11,185 bases of DNA from Candidatus Pelagibacter sp. TMED153. GTDB taxonomy: Bacteria > Pseudomonadota > Alphaproteobacteria > Pelagibacterales > Pelagibacteraceae. Positions 1 through 6,070 of this stretch are shown here, one piece after another (position 1 is the stretch's first letter; each line of letters opens with the position of its first letter). The notes under the pieces were generated by a model. It had not been told where the DNA came from, searched no databases, and was given only the letters and a program-made list of their open reading frames with translations. The stretch covers positions 1-11,185 of the forward strand of contig NHHC02000032.1 of assembly GCA_002169935.2 (NCBI GenBank), read 5' to 3'. The translations under genes and the position numbers were made by a program.

Positions 1-881
1 AGATTTTTTGATTTACTAGCATTAATCATTGATTTTTGTAATTTTTCAAAAGCTTTAGTTTCAATTTGTCTAATTCTTTCTCTGCTAATTTTATATTTTT
101 TACTTAATTCTTCCAAGGTTTTAGGATTTTCAGATAGTCTTCGTTCATTAATAATTTCTTTTTCTCTCTCATTTAAAACTTTCATTGCCTCATTCAATAA
201 TTCTTTTTTATCATCATATTCTTGTTTTTGAGAAATAATTAATTCTTGATCTAAACTATTATCTACCAACCAGTCTTGCCATTCATCTGTTTCACCACTT
301 TTTATTGGATCGTTTAAAGATTTTTCTTGACCCATCATTCGTCTATTCATATTAACCACTTCTTTGGAGTCAACATCTAATCTTTTTGAAATTTCATCAA
401 CTTGCTCATCTTTTAAATCTCCTTCTTGATTAGGAGCTATTTGATTTTTAAGTTTCTTTAAATTAAAAAAAAGTTTTTTTTGAGCAGTGGTAGTTCCCAT
501 TTTAACAAGACTCCAGGATCTTAAAACATATTCTTGGATTGACGCTTTAATCCACCACATAGCATAGGTTGCAAGTCTAAAACCTTTATCGGGGTCAAAT
601 TTTTTTACTGCTTGCATTAGACCTATATTTCCCTCAGATATTAATTCATTTACAGGCAATCCATATCCTCGATAGCCCATAGCTATTTTTGCAACTAATC
701 TTAAATGACTAGTGACTAATTTATGTGCAGATTTTAAATTTCCATTTTCTCTCCAATTTTTTGCCAACATATATTCTTCTTCAGCATCTAACATTGGAAA
801 TTTTTTAATTTGAGCTAAATATAGCGAAAGACCGCCTATGGATGGAGTAGGCAAATTGCTTATTGATTTTTTATTACTCAT
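1..881 (-). CDS. rpoH: RNA polymerase heat-shock sigma factor RpoH (sigma-32), 3' end cut by window edge
   Basis: I read this gene by translating the minus strand from the ATG at 881-879. It stays open for 293 codons to the left edge without a stop, so the C-terminus is missing, probably by only a few residues given the usual family length of about 290-300. The protein is a group 3 sigma factor that directs RNA polymerase to heat-shock promoters. Visible features are the region 2 core (residues about 55-125, with LRLVAKIAMGYRGYG, the EGNIGLMQAVKKFDP stretch and the TYAMWWIKASIQEY helix), the RpoH-box-like QKKLFFNLKK at 134-143, and a C-terminal region 4.2 helix-turn-helix (about 255-285, LEELSKKYKISRERIRQIE). 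It lies 30 bases downstream of rluD on the same strand, so the two are probably cotranscribed. No thermosensor-like leader is obvious because the gap is so short. The RpoH assignment rather than RpoD rests on length and the RpoH box. Confidence 0.95.
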   Translation of the reverse strand, partial: MSNKKSISNLPTPSIGGLSLYLAQIKKFPMLDAEEEYMLAKNWRENGNLKSAHKLVTSHLRLVAKIAMGYRGYGLPVNELISEGNIGLMQAVKKFDPDKGFRLATYAMWWIKASIQEYVLRSWSLVKMGTTTAQKKLFFNLKKLKNQIAPNQEGDLKDEQVDEISKRLDVDSKEVVNMNRRMMGQEKSLNDPIKSGETDEWQDWLVDNSLDQELIISQKQEYDDKKELLNEAMKVLNEREKEIINERRLSENPKTLEELSKKYKISRERIRQIETKAFEKLQKSMINASKSKN

Positions 882-911
882 ATTTTGGATTTATATATCA
901 AATTCTATTTT

Positions 912-1892
912 TCAACTACTAAGATTTTTCAATAAATCCAACAATTTCTTAAAATCATTAGGTAATTCGGACTCAAAATTTACCCATTTATTTTTAGAAG
1001 GATGAAGAAAACCTAAACTTTTTGCATGAAGAGCTTGGCCATTAAGAATAGAAAGTTTTTTTAAGAAATCTTCATTTATCTTTTTAAATTTTATGTTTTT
1101 TTTTCCATACTGATTATCACCTAATAAAGACGCTCCTTTATATTTCATATGTACTCTTATCTGATGTGTTCTTCCAGTTTCTAATTCACATTCAATTAAG
1201 CTAATTCTTGGAATATTTTTTATATTAAAAACTTTAATTGTTTTGTAATTTGTTATTGCTCTTTTTCCATTAAAATCACTAACAGTCATCAGTTGTCTGT
1301 TTTTTTTATTTCTCGAAATTAATGTTTCTATCCGGCCTTGCATCGGTCTTAAAGCTCCCCAAACTAAGCATAGATATTTTCTTTTTATAGAGTGATCACT
1401 AAATTGTTTTCCAAGTTTTGAGTGTGATAAATTATTTTTTGCAACTACTAGCAAACCACTGGTTTCTTTATCTATCCGGTGTACTATTCCAGGTCTTAAC
1501 TTTCCATTAATGTTAGATAATTCATTTTTGTATTTATAAACTAACGCGTTTGCTAAAGTATTTTCATAATTACCTGCACCAGGATGTACTACCATTCCTT
1601 TTGGCTTGTTTATAACAAGGATATCTCTATCTTCAAATCTAATATCTAACTTTATTTTATTGGGCAATAACTCATCTTCATTATTAACTAAAAACTTAAT
1701 TTCTATTTTATCTTTAAATTTAACTTTTTTAGATGAAGAAATAATAGTTTTTTTATTAATTTTTACATTTTCAGAAACAATAATCTTTTTTAAATTTGAT
1801 CTTGTTAGATTTTCTATTTTTTTTGACAAGAAAACATCAAGTCTTTTACCATCGTCTTTTTCTCCTACTAAGAATTTCTTTGAGCTATTCAT
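912..1892 (-). CDS. rluD: Ribosomal large subunit pseudouridine synthase RluD family
   Basis: This is an RluA/RluD-family enzyme that converts uridines of 23S rRNA (helix 69 for RluD) to pseudouridine during 50S assembly. The open frame can be extended to a TTG at 1898, but I prefer the ATG at 1892, two codons in, giving 326 residues. In the longer numbering an S4-type RNA-binding domain occupies about residues 16-75. The catalytic domain follows, with GMVVHPGAGN (101-110), the hallmark HRIDKETSG at 140-148 whose Asp143 is the predicted catalytic nucleophile, and GRTHQIRVHM at 242-251. The C-terminal QALHAKSLGFLHP (288-300) is also typical. Length matches the family. RluD is preferred over RluC because of the sequence around the motifs and the complete S4 domain; the exact target uridines are inferred. 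It is the first gene of a probable rluD-rpoH transcript. A TATAAT-like -10 lies immediately upstream, so its leader would be very short. Confidence 0.93.
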   Translation of the reverse strand: MNSSKKFLVGEKDDGKRLDVFLSKKIENLTRSNLKKIIVSENVKINKKTIISSSKKVKFKDKIEIKFLVNNEDELLPNKIKLDIRFEDRDILVINKPKGMVVHPGAGNYENTLANALVYKYKNELSNINGKLRPGIVHRIDKETSGLLVVAKNNLSHSKLGKQFSDHSIKRKYLCLVWGALRPMQGRIETLISRNKKNRQLMTVSDFNGKRAITNYKTIKVFNIKNIPRISLIECELETGRTHQIRVHMKYKGASLLGDNQYGKKNIKFKKINEDFLKKLSILNGQALHAKSLGFLHPSKNKWVNFESELPNDFKKLLDLLKNLSS

Positions 1893-1904
1893 GATCAAAT
1901 TTAG

Positions 1905-1932
1905 ATTATAGTCAAATGTTGTCGTAGCTCAA
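1905..1932 (-). promoter_or_regulatory. Candidate rluD-rpoH promoter with near-leaderless start
   Basis: On the minus strand a perfect TATAAT (1910-1905) is preceded after 16 bases by TTGAGC (1932-1927), a partial match to the sigma70 -35 box. Transcription would start near 1898, about six bases before the rluD ATG. The -35 box falls inside the tRNA-like D-arm sequence of the neighbouring candidate RNA, so the two divergent transcripts would share control DNA. Seen directly: the boxes and spacing. Inferred: promoter activity. Confidence 0.4.
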
Positions 1933-2036
1933 CAGGATAGAGTATTTGATTTAGAAAATGAGAGTTATGGAAATAAAAATACTCTAATAAACGAGTCATA
2001 CCAACATTAATTTAAAACAGTTTTAAAATTTTTTTT
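1915..2036 (+). ncRNA. Candidate small structured RNA with a tRNA-like 5' half and its own terminator
   Basis: No protein frame explains this interval, but it is strongly structured. AATGTTG (1915-1921) pairs perfectly with CAACATT (2002-2008). Inside it GTA/TAC and GCTC/GAGT (1924-1930 with 1993-2001, small bulges) pair, and then AGAGTATTT (1939-1947) pairs perfectly with AAATACTCT (1977-1985), leaving a 29-base terminal loop. The 5' half also reads like the start of a tRNA: TAGCTC, AACAGGAT and AGAG (1925-1942) match a D-arm, and the next bases resemble a decayed anticodon arm. There is no T-arm, no paired tRNA acceptor and no tRNA end, so it is not a working tRNA. An AT-only inverted repeat with a T-tract follows at 2011-2036, as expected for the end of a transcript of about 120 nt. 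Either a small RNA that evolved from a tRNA gene or a decaying tRNA pseudogene would fit. I do not recognise it as a named RNA family. Confidence 0.4.
2011..2036 (+). terminator. Probable intrinsic terminator of the candidate small RNA
   Basis: TTTAAAA (2011-2017) and TTTTAAA (2021-2027) form a perfect 7-bp stem around a CAG loop, followed by A and eight T residues (2029-2036). The shape is that of a Rho-independent terminator for plus-strand transcription. The stem has no G-C pair, so it would be weak in E. coli terms. It sits directly upstream of the tRNA-Arg promoter and would insulate that promoter from transcripts arriving from the left. Confidence 0.5.
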
Positions 2037-2063
2037 GCAACTGAAATCACTCTACCTTATAAT
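2035..2063 (+). promoter_or_regulatory. Sigma70-type promoter of tRNA-Arg
   Basis: TTGCAA (2035-2040) and a perfect TATAAT (2058-2063) are separated by exactly 17 bases. The expected transcription start is near 2070, about 24 bases before the mature tRNA 5' end. This is the best-matching promoter in the window. It probably also drives the oxygenase gene behind the tRNA. Confidence 0.65.
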
Positions 2064-2093
2064 CTTCCATAATAATATGTTTGCAAAATACTG

Positions 2094-2171
2094 GGGCCAT
2101 TAGCTCAATTGGATTAGAGCGCTCGTCTTCGGAACGAGAGGTTGAGAGTTCAAGTCTTTCATGGCCCACCA
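2094..2171 (+). tRNA. tRNA-Arg, anticodon UCG
   Basis: A complete cloverleaf can be drawn by hand. The acceptor is GGGCCAT (2094-2100) with ATGGCCC (2161-2167), followed by discriminator A and an encoded CCA (2169-2171). The D-stem is GCTC/GAGC (2103-2106 with 2117-2120). The anticodon stem is CTCGT/ACGAG (2122-2126 with 2134-2138) around loop CTTCGGA, which puts TCG at positions 34-36 (2129-2131). The T-stem is GAGAG/CTTTC (2144-2148 with 2156-2160, one G-U pair) around loop TTCAAGT. UCG reads CGN arginine codons. The D-loop A after GG and the C35 in the anticodon agree with known arginine identity elements. A strong promoter precedes it, and a protein gene starts only 11 bases after its CCA. 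Confidence 0.95.
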
Positions 2172-2182
2172 AATAAATTATT

Positions 2183-3034
2183 ATGAATGAAATAAAAATT
2201 TTATCAGATAAATTCAAAGACTTGGATAGCTTCGTTATTGAAGAAAAACAAAACTATTCAAAAGCAAGTCCATATCCACATATTGTTATTAAAGATTTTT
2301 TTGATAAAAATTTTTTAGATGAAGTGTTGGAGTCTTTTCCAGATTTATCTAAAGCCAGATCTTCAGAAGAGTGGAAAAACAAGAATGAAGTTAAATTTGG
2401 CAATAATGATTATTCCAGCTTTCCAGATAAAATAAAATTATTTTTCGATTTTTTAAATTCTAATCAGTTTTTAGATTTTTTACAAAAACTAACATCAATA
2501 AAAGAGAACCTTGTACATGATCCTGAGTTAAGTGGAGGAGGCCTCCACGAAATAAAAAAAGGAGGTGTACTAAAAATACACACTGATTTTAATCGTCATC
2601 CCACCCTTGATTTGGACAGAAGAATAAATGTACTAGTTTATTTAAATAAAAACTGGAAAGATTCGTACGGTGGAGACCTAGAGCTCTGGGATAAAAATAT
2701 GTTAAAATGTATAAAAAAAATTCCTCCTAACTTTAATACCATGGTTATTTTTTCTACGACTGATTTTAGCAATCATGGTCACCCAGACCCTTTAAATTGC
2801 CCAAACGAAATATCACGAAAGTCTCTAGCCTTATACTATTTTTCCTCTGGAAGACCAGAAAACGAAATAATAGACAAACATAAAAAGAACAGAACTTATT
2901 TTAAAAATAGAGAAGGCATTAACAATGATGCTGATGAAAAAAAAGAAAATTTTAAGGATTTTTTGAGAAGTTTTAAATTTTATAAATTTATAAAAAGCAT
3001 TGAGAAAAAATATATAAGAAGAAATAAAAAATAA
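2183..3034 (+). CDS. 2-oxoglutarate/Fe(II)-dependent oxygenase, prolyl-4-hydroxylase-like
   Basis: The 283-residue product looks like a soluble 2OG-Fe(II) dioxygenase of the prolyl 4-hydroxylase-like (2OG-FeII_Oxy_3) type, which hydroxylates an organic substrate using O2 and 2-oxoglutarate. The double-stranded beta-helix core shows the iron ligands His133-x-Asp135 (in KIHTDF), the GGDLELWD strand at 163-170, a distal His (198 or 200 in NHGHPDP), and Arg212 (in SRKSLALYYF), suited to bind 2-oxoglutarate. The N-terminal PHIVIKDFFDKNFLDEVLESFP (about 32-53) is the usual lead-in helix region. The last 50 residues are lysine-rich and outside the core. No signal peptide or membrane segment is visible, so it is probably cytoplasmic. 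It starts 11 bases after tRNA-Arg with no clear Shine-Dalgarno and probably shares the tRNA transcript. It converges on the GT17-like gene with a 12-base gap. The substrate is unknown; relatives often occur in surface-glycan gene clusters, so a sugar or cell-surface role is an inference. Confidence 0.82.
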   Translation: MNEIKILSDKFKDLDSFVIEEKQNYSKASPYPHIVIKDFFDKNFLDEVLESFPDLSKARSSEEWKNKNEVKFGNNDYSSFPDKIKLFFDFLNSNQFLDFLQKLTSIKENLVHDPELSGGGLHEIKKGGVLKIHTDFNRHPTLDLDRRINVLVYLNKNWKDSYGGDLELWDKNMLKCIKKIPPNFNTMVIFSTTDFSNHGHPDPLNCPNEISRKSLALYYFSSGRPENEIIDKHKKNRTYFKNREGINNDADEKKENFKDFLRSFKFYKFIKSIEKKYIRRNKK

Positions 3035-3046
3035 ATATTTTAAATT

Positions 3047-3862
3047 TTATAAAATCCACTCTTTATACTTACTTTTATTATTCAGTATATGTTCAGGGTA
3101 ATTTTTGTCTATTTTTATAATTTCATATTTATAATTACGACCCAATAAATCTTTATTTTCTTTTATTCTTTTATTGATTTTTTCTATACTCGTAAATTCC
3201 TCTAAATTTTCTTCTTGATGAGCTCCGCTTTTAAACTTTTTTGATAGATCTTTTGCTTTTTTAAGATCATTAAAATGCCATCCTCCATTCCATATAATTT
3301 GAGGCTGTTTGGGTTTGTAAAATTTCCAAAAAGGATTTTTTTTTGTTTTTATATTTCTTAGCCATTGAGGAGATCTTAAATATTTTTTTTCACAAATTTT
3401 TGTTCCAGCCCAATTTTCTATGGTTGTATTAAGCAAATTCATTTTTTGATGAAAATTTTTTTGCATAAAACAAGCATATTTATTTTTTATATTAAATTCT
3501 TTTATTTTTTTTGGGTCTGGAATTTCATCTAGATCAGAAATCATTATTAAATCATTTTCACCATAATCTTTATAACCTTTATAAAGAGAGTTTCTCTGAA
3601 ATTGATCTCTAATATGACTGGCAGCCCAGTCTTTTTTAAATTTATCAACATCTAAAGGCAAATCATCAATGACTAAATATTCTATTTTATTTTTAAATTT
3701 TGAAAATTTTTTGATATCAAAATTTAAATTTTTTTCTTTACCTGAATGTGTTTTTGTTGCTTCTGCTATTACAAATTTATCTACATAATTGTTTAGAATA
3801 TTTAATCTAATATCTAAAAGCATGTCTTCATCGAAATACATAAAACAGTCTATAAGCTTCAT
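3047..3862 (-). CDS. GT17-like glycosyltransferase
   Basis: This 271-residue protein resembles glycosyltransferase family 17, the family of the eukaryotic beta-1,4-mannosyl-glycoprotein N-acetylglucosaminyltransferase, whose bacterial members sit in surface-polysaccharide loci. The start MKLIDCFMYFDEDMLLDIRLNIL is typical of the family. It is followed by VDKFVIAEATKTHSGKEK (27-44), then ASHIRDQFQRN (81-91), and the acidic SDLDEIP at 109-115, whose Asp110 and Asp112 form a DxD-like metal/nucleotide-sugar site. A GGWHFND motif lies at 193-199. No membrane segment or signal peptide is apparent, so it probably acts in the cytoplasm. Its ATG overlaps the stop of the upstream oxygenase as ATGA (3859-3862), so translation is probably coupled. 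It is the last gene of the five-gene minus-strand operon. Donor sugar and acceptor cannot be read from the sequence; the family call is fairly firm and the specific activity is not. Confidence 0.85.
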   Translation of the reverse strand: MKLIDCFMYFDEDMLLDIRLNILNNYVDKFVIAEATKTHSGKEKNLNFDIKKFSKFKNKIEYLVIDDLPLDVDKFKKDWAASHIRDQFQRNSLYKGYKDYGENDLIMISDLDEIPDPKKIKEFNIKNKYACFMQKNFHQKMNLLNTTIENWAGTKICEKKYLRSPQWLRNIKTKKNPFWKFYKPKQPQIIWNGGWHFNDLKKAKDLSKKFKSGAHQEENLEEFTSIEKINKRIKENKDLLGRNYKYEIIKIDKNYPEHILNNKSKYKEWIL

Positions 3863-4557
3863 TTTTTAATAGTTGAGGTAGTAAAACCTATTTTCTTTTT
3901 TTTAAGATTGCTTGAAGAACAGTGTAAGTTAGTTCTATCAAAAATTAACAAATCTCCAAGTTTCCATTTATAAATCATTTCTACTTTTAAACCTTTTAGA
4001 TTATCAATATCCTCATGATTTAAAAATTTTTTATGTATTTCTTTATCAAAAGGTACTTTGTCATATATATTTAAATGCTCTGAGGATCTTTTATTGTATC
4101 CTTTAGCAGACAGCTCATCCGGATCAATAGAAAAAGTAGTTGAACAACCATAAAATCTATTTTTAAAAATTACTGTTTCCCCCTCATCGGTTAAAGGCAT
4201 AAGAACTTGTTTATAAATTATTTTATTAAAATCAAAACCAGTGTCTACATGCAATGACACTGGCTTGAAGCTTTCTTGAAAAAGGCCTAAACTCTCTAAG
4301 CCATCTTTGGTGTTTGGATTGTCCATAGCATAATCATTTATTATAGATTTTAATTTTTCTTTATAAATCTGTTGTAATTCAGGAAAAAAATTATTAGACC
4401 ATTTTTTCTTTACTATCTTTTGCCTTCGATTATTAATTTCTATTGGTAAATCTAAATAAAGTTTTTGAAAATTTTCAATTTCTTTTCTATTTATAAAGTT
4501 TTTTATAATAAATGGTTTTGATTCAATCTTTTTTATTTCTTTGATAAATTCGTGCAT
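3859..4557 (-). CDS. Putative 2OG-Fe(II) (PhyH/P4H-like) oxygenase
   Basis: The 232-residue product has the layout of a 2-oxoglutarate/Fe(II) dioxygenase, though it is divergent. An N-terminal IKNFINRKEIENFQKLY segment (18-34) resembles the entry region of such enzymes. The likely metal ligands are His103-x-Asp105 (in SLHVDTGFD) and His222 (in DRTNLHCSSS), with the lysine cluster at 229-232 before GFTTSTI as the candidate 2-oxoglutarate-binding basic site. LGDLLIFDRTNLH (210-222) is a typical strand-to-ligand stretch. It has no signal peptide or membrane segment. Its ATG follows directly on the stop of the permease gene (TAAATG), with an upstream GGTGA that could serve as ribosome binding site, and its stop overlaps the GT17 start. 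It shares fold type but not evident close similarity with the oxygenase at 2183-3034, so it does not look like a recent duplicate. The substrate is unknown; position suggests modification of the glycan or its carrier. Confidence 0.65.
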   Translation of the reverse strand: MHEFIKEIKKIESKPFIIKNFINRKEIENFQKLYLDLPIEINNRRQKIVKKKWSNNFFPELQQIYKEKLKSIINDYAMDNPNTKDGLESLGLFQESFKPVSLHVDTGFDFNKIIYKQVLMPLTDEGETVIFKNRFYGCSTTFSIDPDELSAKGYNKRSSEHLNIYDKVPFDKEIHKKFLNHEDIDNLKGLKVEMIYKWKLGDLLIFDRTNLHCSSSNLKKKKIGFTTSTIKK

Positions 4558-5349
4558 TTATTCACCCATATTAATTAATGTACCTCTCTTTTTGGCGCCA
4601 GAGTATGAAATATAAAAAACTATAACGCCAAAAATAAAATAAACTATAGATATAGATATTGATTTAATTATGTCAGAGTAATTTACAACATTATTAATTA
4701 AAATATTTCTCATTTCATCAAAAATGTGAACCAAAGGAAGTGCTTCGGCGACTATTTGAAGTGAATAGGGTAAAATTTCAATAGGATAATAAATGCATCC
4801 TAAAGGAGCAAAAAAGAACAAACTTGCCCAAGCCACATTTTCAAAGGAAGGGCCAAATCTTAATAATCCTGAGGCCACTAGAAGACCTAAACTTATACCA
4901 AATAAGTAAAGAGCTATTAAAAGAAATATTAAAGGTACACCAAGAGCAAAAATTGAAACACCAAATAAAGGCACTGCTAAAATTGAAGCTGGAACTAATC
5001 CAATGAGAGTTCTTAAAACTGCAGTTAATGTTAAAGATGTAATAATCTCACTTAGTTTAATAGGCGCAATAAATAAATTTGTAAAATTTCTACTCCAAAT
5101 TTCTTCTAAAAACATCATATTAAAACTGATACTAGCCCTAAATAAAAAATCATATAAGATAGCTGCTGTAAGAATTATACCAACGGTATTACTATAATAA
5201 TCTGAACTAAGTGTAAAAAATTTAGAAATGAAACCCCATAAAAAAATTTGAACTGTAGGCCAATAAATTAAATCTAGGATTCTTGGAAATGAATTGCTAA
5301 TCAAATATAAATGCCTCAATCCAAGTGCATATATTTTATTGAAGTTCAT
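4558..5349 (-). CDS. ABC-2 type transporter permease
   Basis: This 263-residue membrane protein is an ABC-2 type permease, the family that exports polysaccharides, lipids or drugs. About six hydrophobic segments can be traced, near residues 22-42, 52-78, 105-128, 132-158, 168-190 and 228-252. Between the second and third lies a cytoplasmic EEIWSRNFTNLFIAPIKLSE segment (82-101), which is the usual place of the coupling helix touching the ATPase. The PLVHIFDEMRNIL stretch (about 205-217) before the last segment is also common in ABC-2 permeases. Its start overlaps the 3' end of the ATPase gene by 14 bases. A clear Shine-Dalgarno, AAGGAG, sits five bases before the ATG inside the ATPase coding sequence, so it is translated with its partner. 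A full transporter would need two copies of each subunit. The direction is probably export, given the family; the cargo is unknown. Confidence 0.88.
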   Translation of the reverse strand: MNFNKIYALGLRHLYLISNSFPRILDLIYWPTVQIFLWGFISKFFTLSSDYYSNTVGIILTAAILYDFLFRASISFNMMFLEEIWSRNFTNLFIAPIKLSEIITSLTLTAVLRTLIGLVPASILAVPLFGVSIFALGVPLIFLLIALYLFGISLGLLVASGLLRFGPSFENVAWASLFFFAPLGCIYYPIEILPYSLQIVAEALPLVHIFDEMRNILINNVVNYSDIIKSISISIVYFIFGVIVFYISYSGAKKRGTLINMGE

Positions 5350-6070
5350 CTTTACTCCTTGCTAATTTAAGAAAAGTTTCCTCGAGATTGTTCCTTCCAT
5401 GTTTTTTAATTATTTCTGAACATGTTCCCCTGTCTATAATTTTTCCTTTTTTCATCATTATTATACTGTCACAAAGTCTTTCAACTTCATCCATATTATG
5501 AGAAGCTAGAAGAATAGTTACTTCATTTTTTGATCTATATTCTTGAATATATGTTCTTATAAAATCACCTATGTCCGGGTCTAGGCTAGCGGTTGGTTCA
5601 TCTAGCAATAATATTTCTGGCTTATTAATTAGAGATTTAGCTAGGGATACTCTATTTTTTTGTCCTGAAGATAGTTCACCAGTTTTTCTGTCAAAAAAAT
5701 TTTTAATATTTAGATCTTCAGATATTTCATCAATTCTATCATTTAAATTTTTTACTCCATACAATCTTCCATAAACTTCTAAATTTTGTTTTACAGTAAG
5801 TTTTTTTGGGAGTTCAATGTAGGGTGATGCAAAATTGATTCTAGCAAGTATGTCATCTCTTTCAAAAGATTGTAAATTTTTATTTTCTATAATTATTTCT
5901 CCCTCTGAAGGTTCTATCAAACCAAGCATCATACCTATCGATGTGGTTTTTCCGCAACCATTTGGCCCCAACAATCCAACAGTCTTGTTTTTTTCAATAT
6001 GAAAATTAATTTTGTTAACAGCAAAATTATTTTTAAATATTTTAGTTAAATTTTTAACTTGAATAAACAT
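5336..6070 (-). CDS. ABC transporter ATP-binding protein
   Basis: This 244-residue nucleotide-binding subunit energises the ABC-2 permease encoded next to it. All main ABC ATPase motifs are present: Walker A GPNGCGKTT at 35-43, signature LSSGQ at 133-137, Walker B LLLDEP at 154-159 with Glu158 as the catalytic base, D-loop SLDP at 162-165, and the H-loop His191 in ASHNMDEVERLCD. The Q-loop region reads INFASPYIELP (78-88) and shows no glutamine at the usual place, which is odd but need not abolish function. The C-terminal LEETFLKLAR is typical of ABC-2 linked ATPases. Its ATG follows directly on the stop of the sua5-like gene (TAGATG), and its 3' end overlaps the permease by 14 bases. The substrate cannot be assigned from the ATPase. 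Operon position upstream of a glycosyltransferase and an oxygenase is suggestive of a surface glycan or lipid but not proof. Confidence 0.93.
   Translation of the reverse strand: MFIQVKNLTKIFKNNFAVNKINFHIEKNKTVGLLGPNGCGKTTSIGMMLGLIEPSEGEIIIENKNLQSFERDDILARINFASPYIELPKKLTVKQNLEVYGRLYGVKNLNDRIDEISEDLNIKNFFDRKTGELSSGQKNRVSLAKSLINKPEILLLDEPTASLDPDIGDFIRTYIQEYRSKNEVTILLASHNMDEVERLCDSIIMMKKGKIIDRGTCSEIIKKHGRNNLEETFLKLARSKDELQ
5355..5360 (-). promoter_or_regulatory. Strong Shine-Dalgarno of the ABC permease inside the ATPase gene
   Basis: AAGGAG on the minus strand ends five bases before the permease ATG at 5349. It lies within the last codons of the ATPase gene. Most other starts in this window have little or no Shine-Dalgarno, so this one fixes the permease start and suggests independent re-initiation to keep the two subunits in balance. 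Confidence 0.7.

Noticed and set aside
1893..1898. TTG at 1898 as the rluD start codon, giving two extra residues
   Set aside because: An ATG lies two codons inside, and the predicted transcription start is near 1898, leaving no leader for the TTG.
1606..1911. Plus-strand open frame of about 100 codons over the rluD 5' region
   Set aside because: It lies antisense to a well-supported gene, its product is low-complexity hydrophobic sequence, and it has no recognisable domain.
1915..2008. Permuted two-piece tmRNA fragment
   Set aside because: The tmRNA acceptor piece should contain a T-arm and a CCA end and be linked to a tag-coding piece; none of these is present.
2094..2171. tRNA-Arg 3' end as an integration attachment site
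   Set aside because: No second copy of the tRNA 3' end was seen downstream in the window, and there is no integrase gene, so integration there is not supported.
3044..3055. Twelve-base palindrome (ATTTTATAAAAT) at the convergent junction as a bidirectional terminator
   Set aside because: It has no loop, no G-C pair and no clear T-tract on either side, and such palindromes are expected by chance in this AT-rich DNA.
2183..4557. The two oxygenases as a recent gene duplication
   Set aside because: They share the metal-ligand pattern but differ in length, spacing between ligands and nearly all surrounding sequence.
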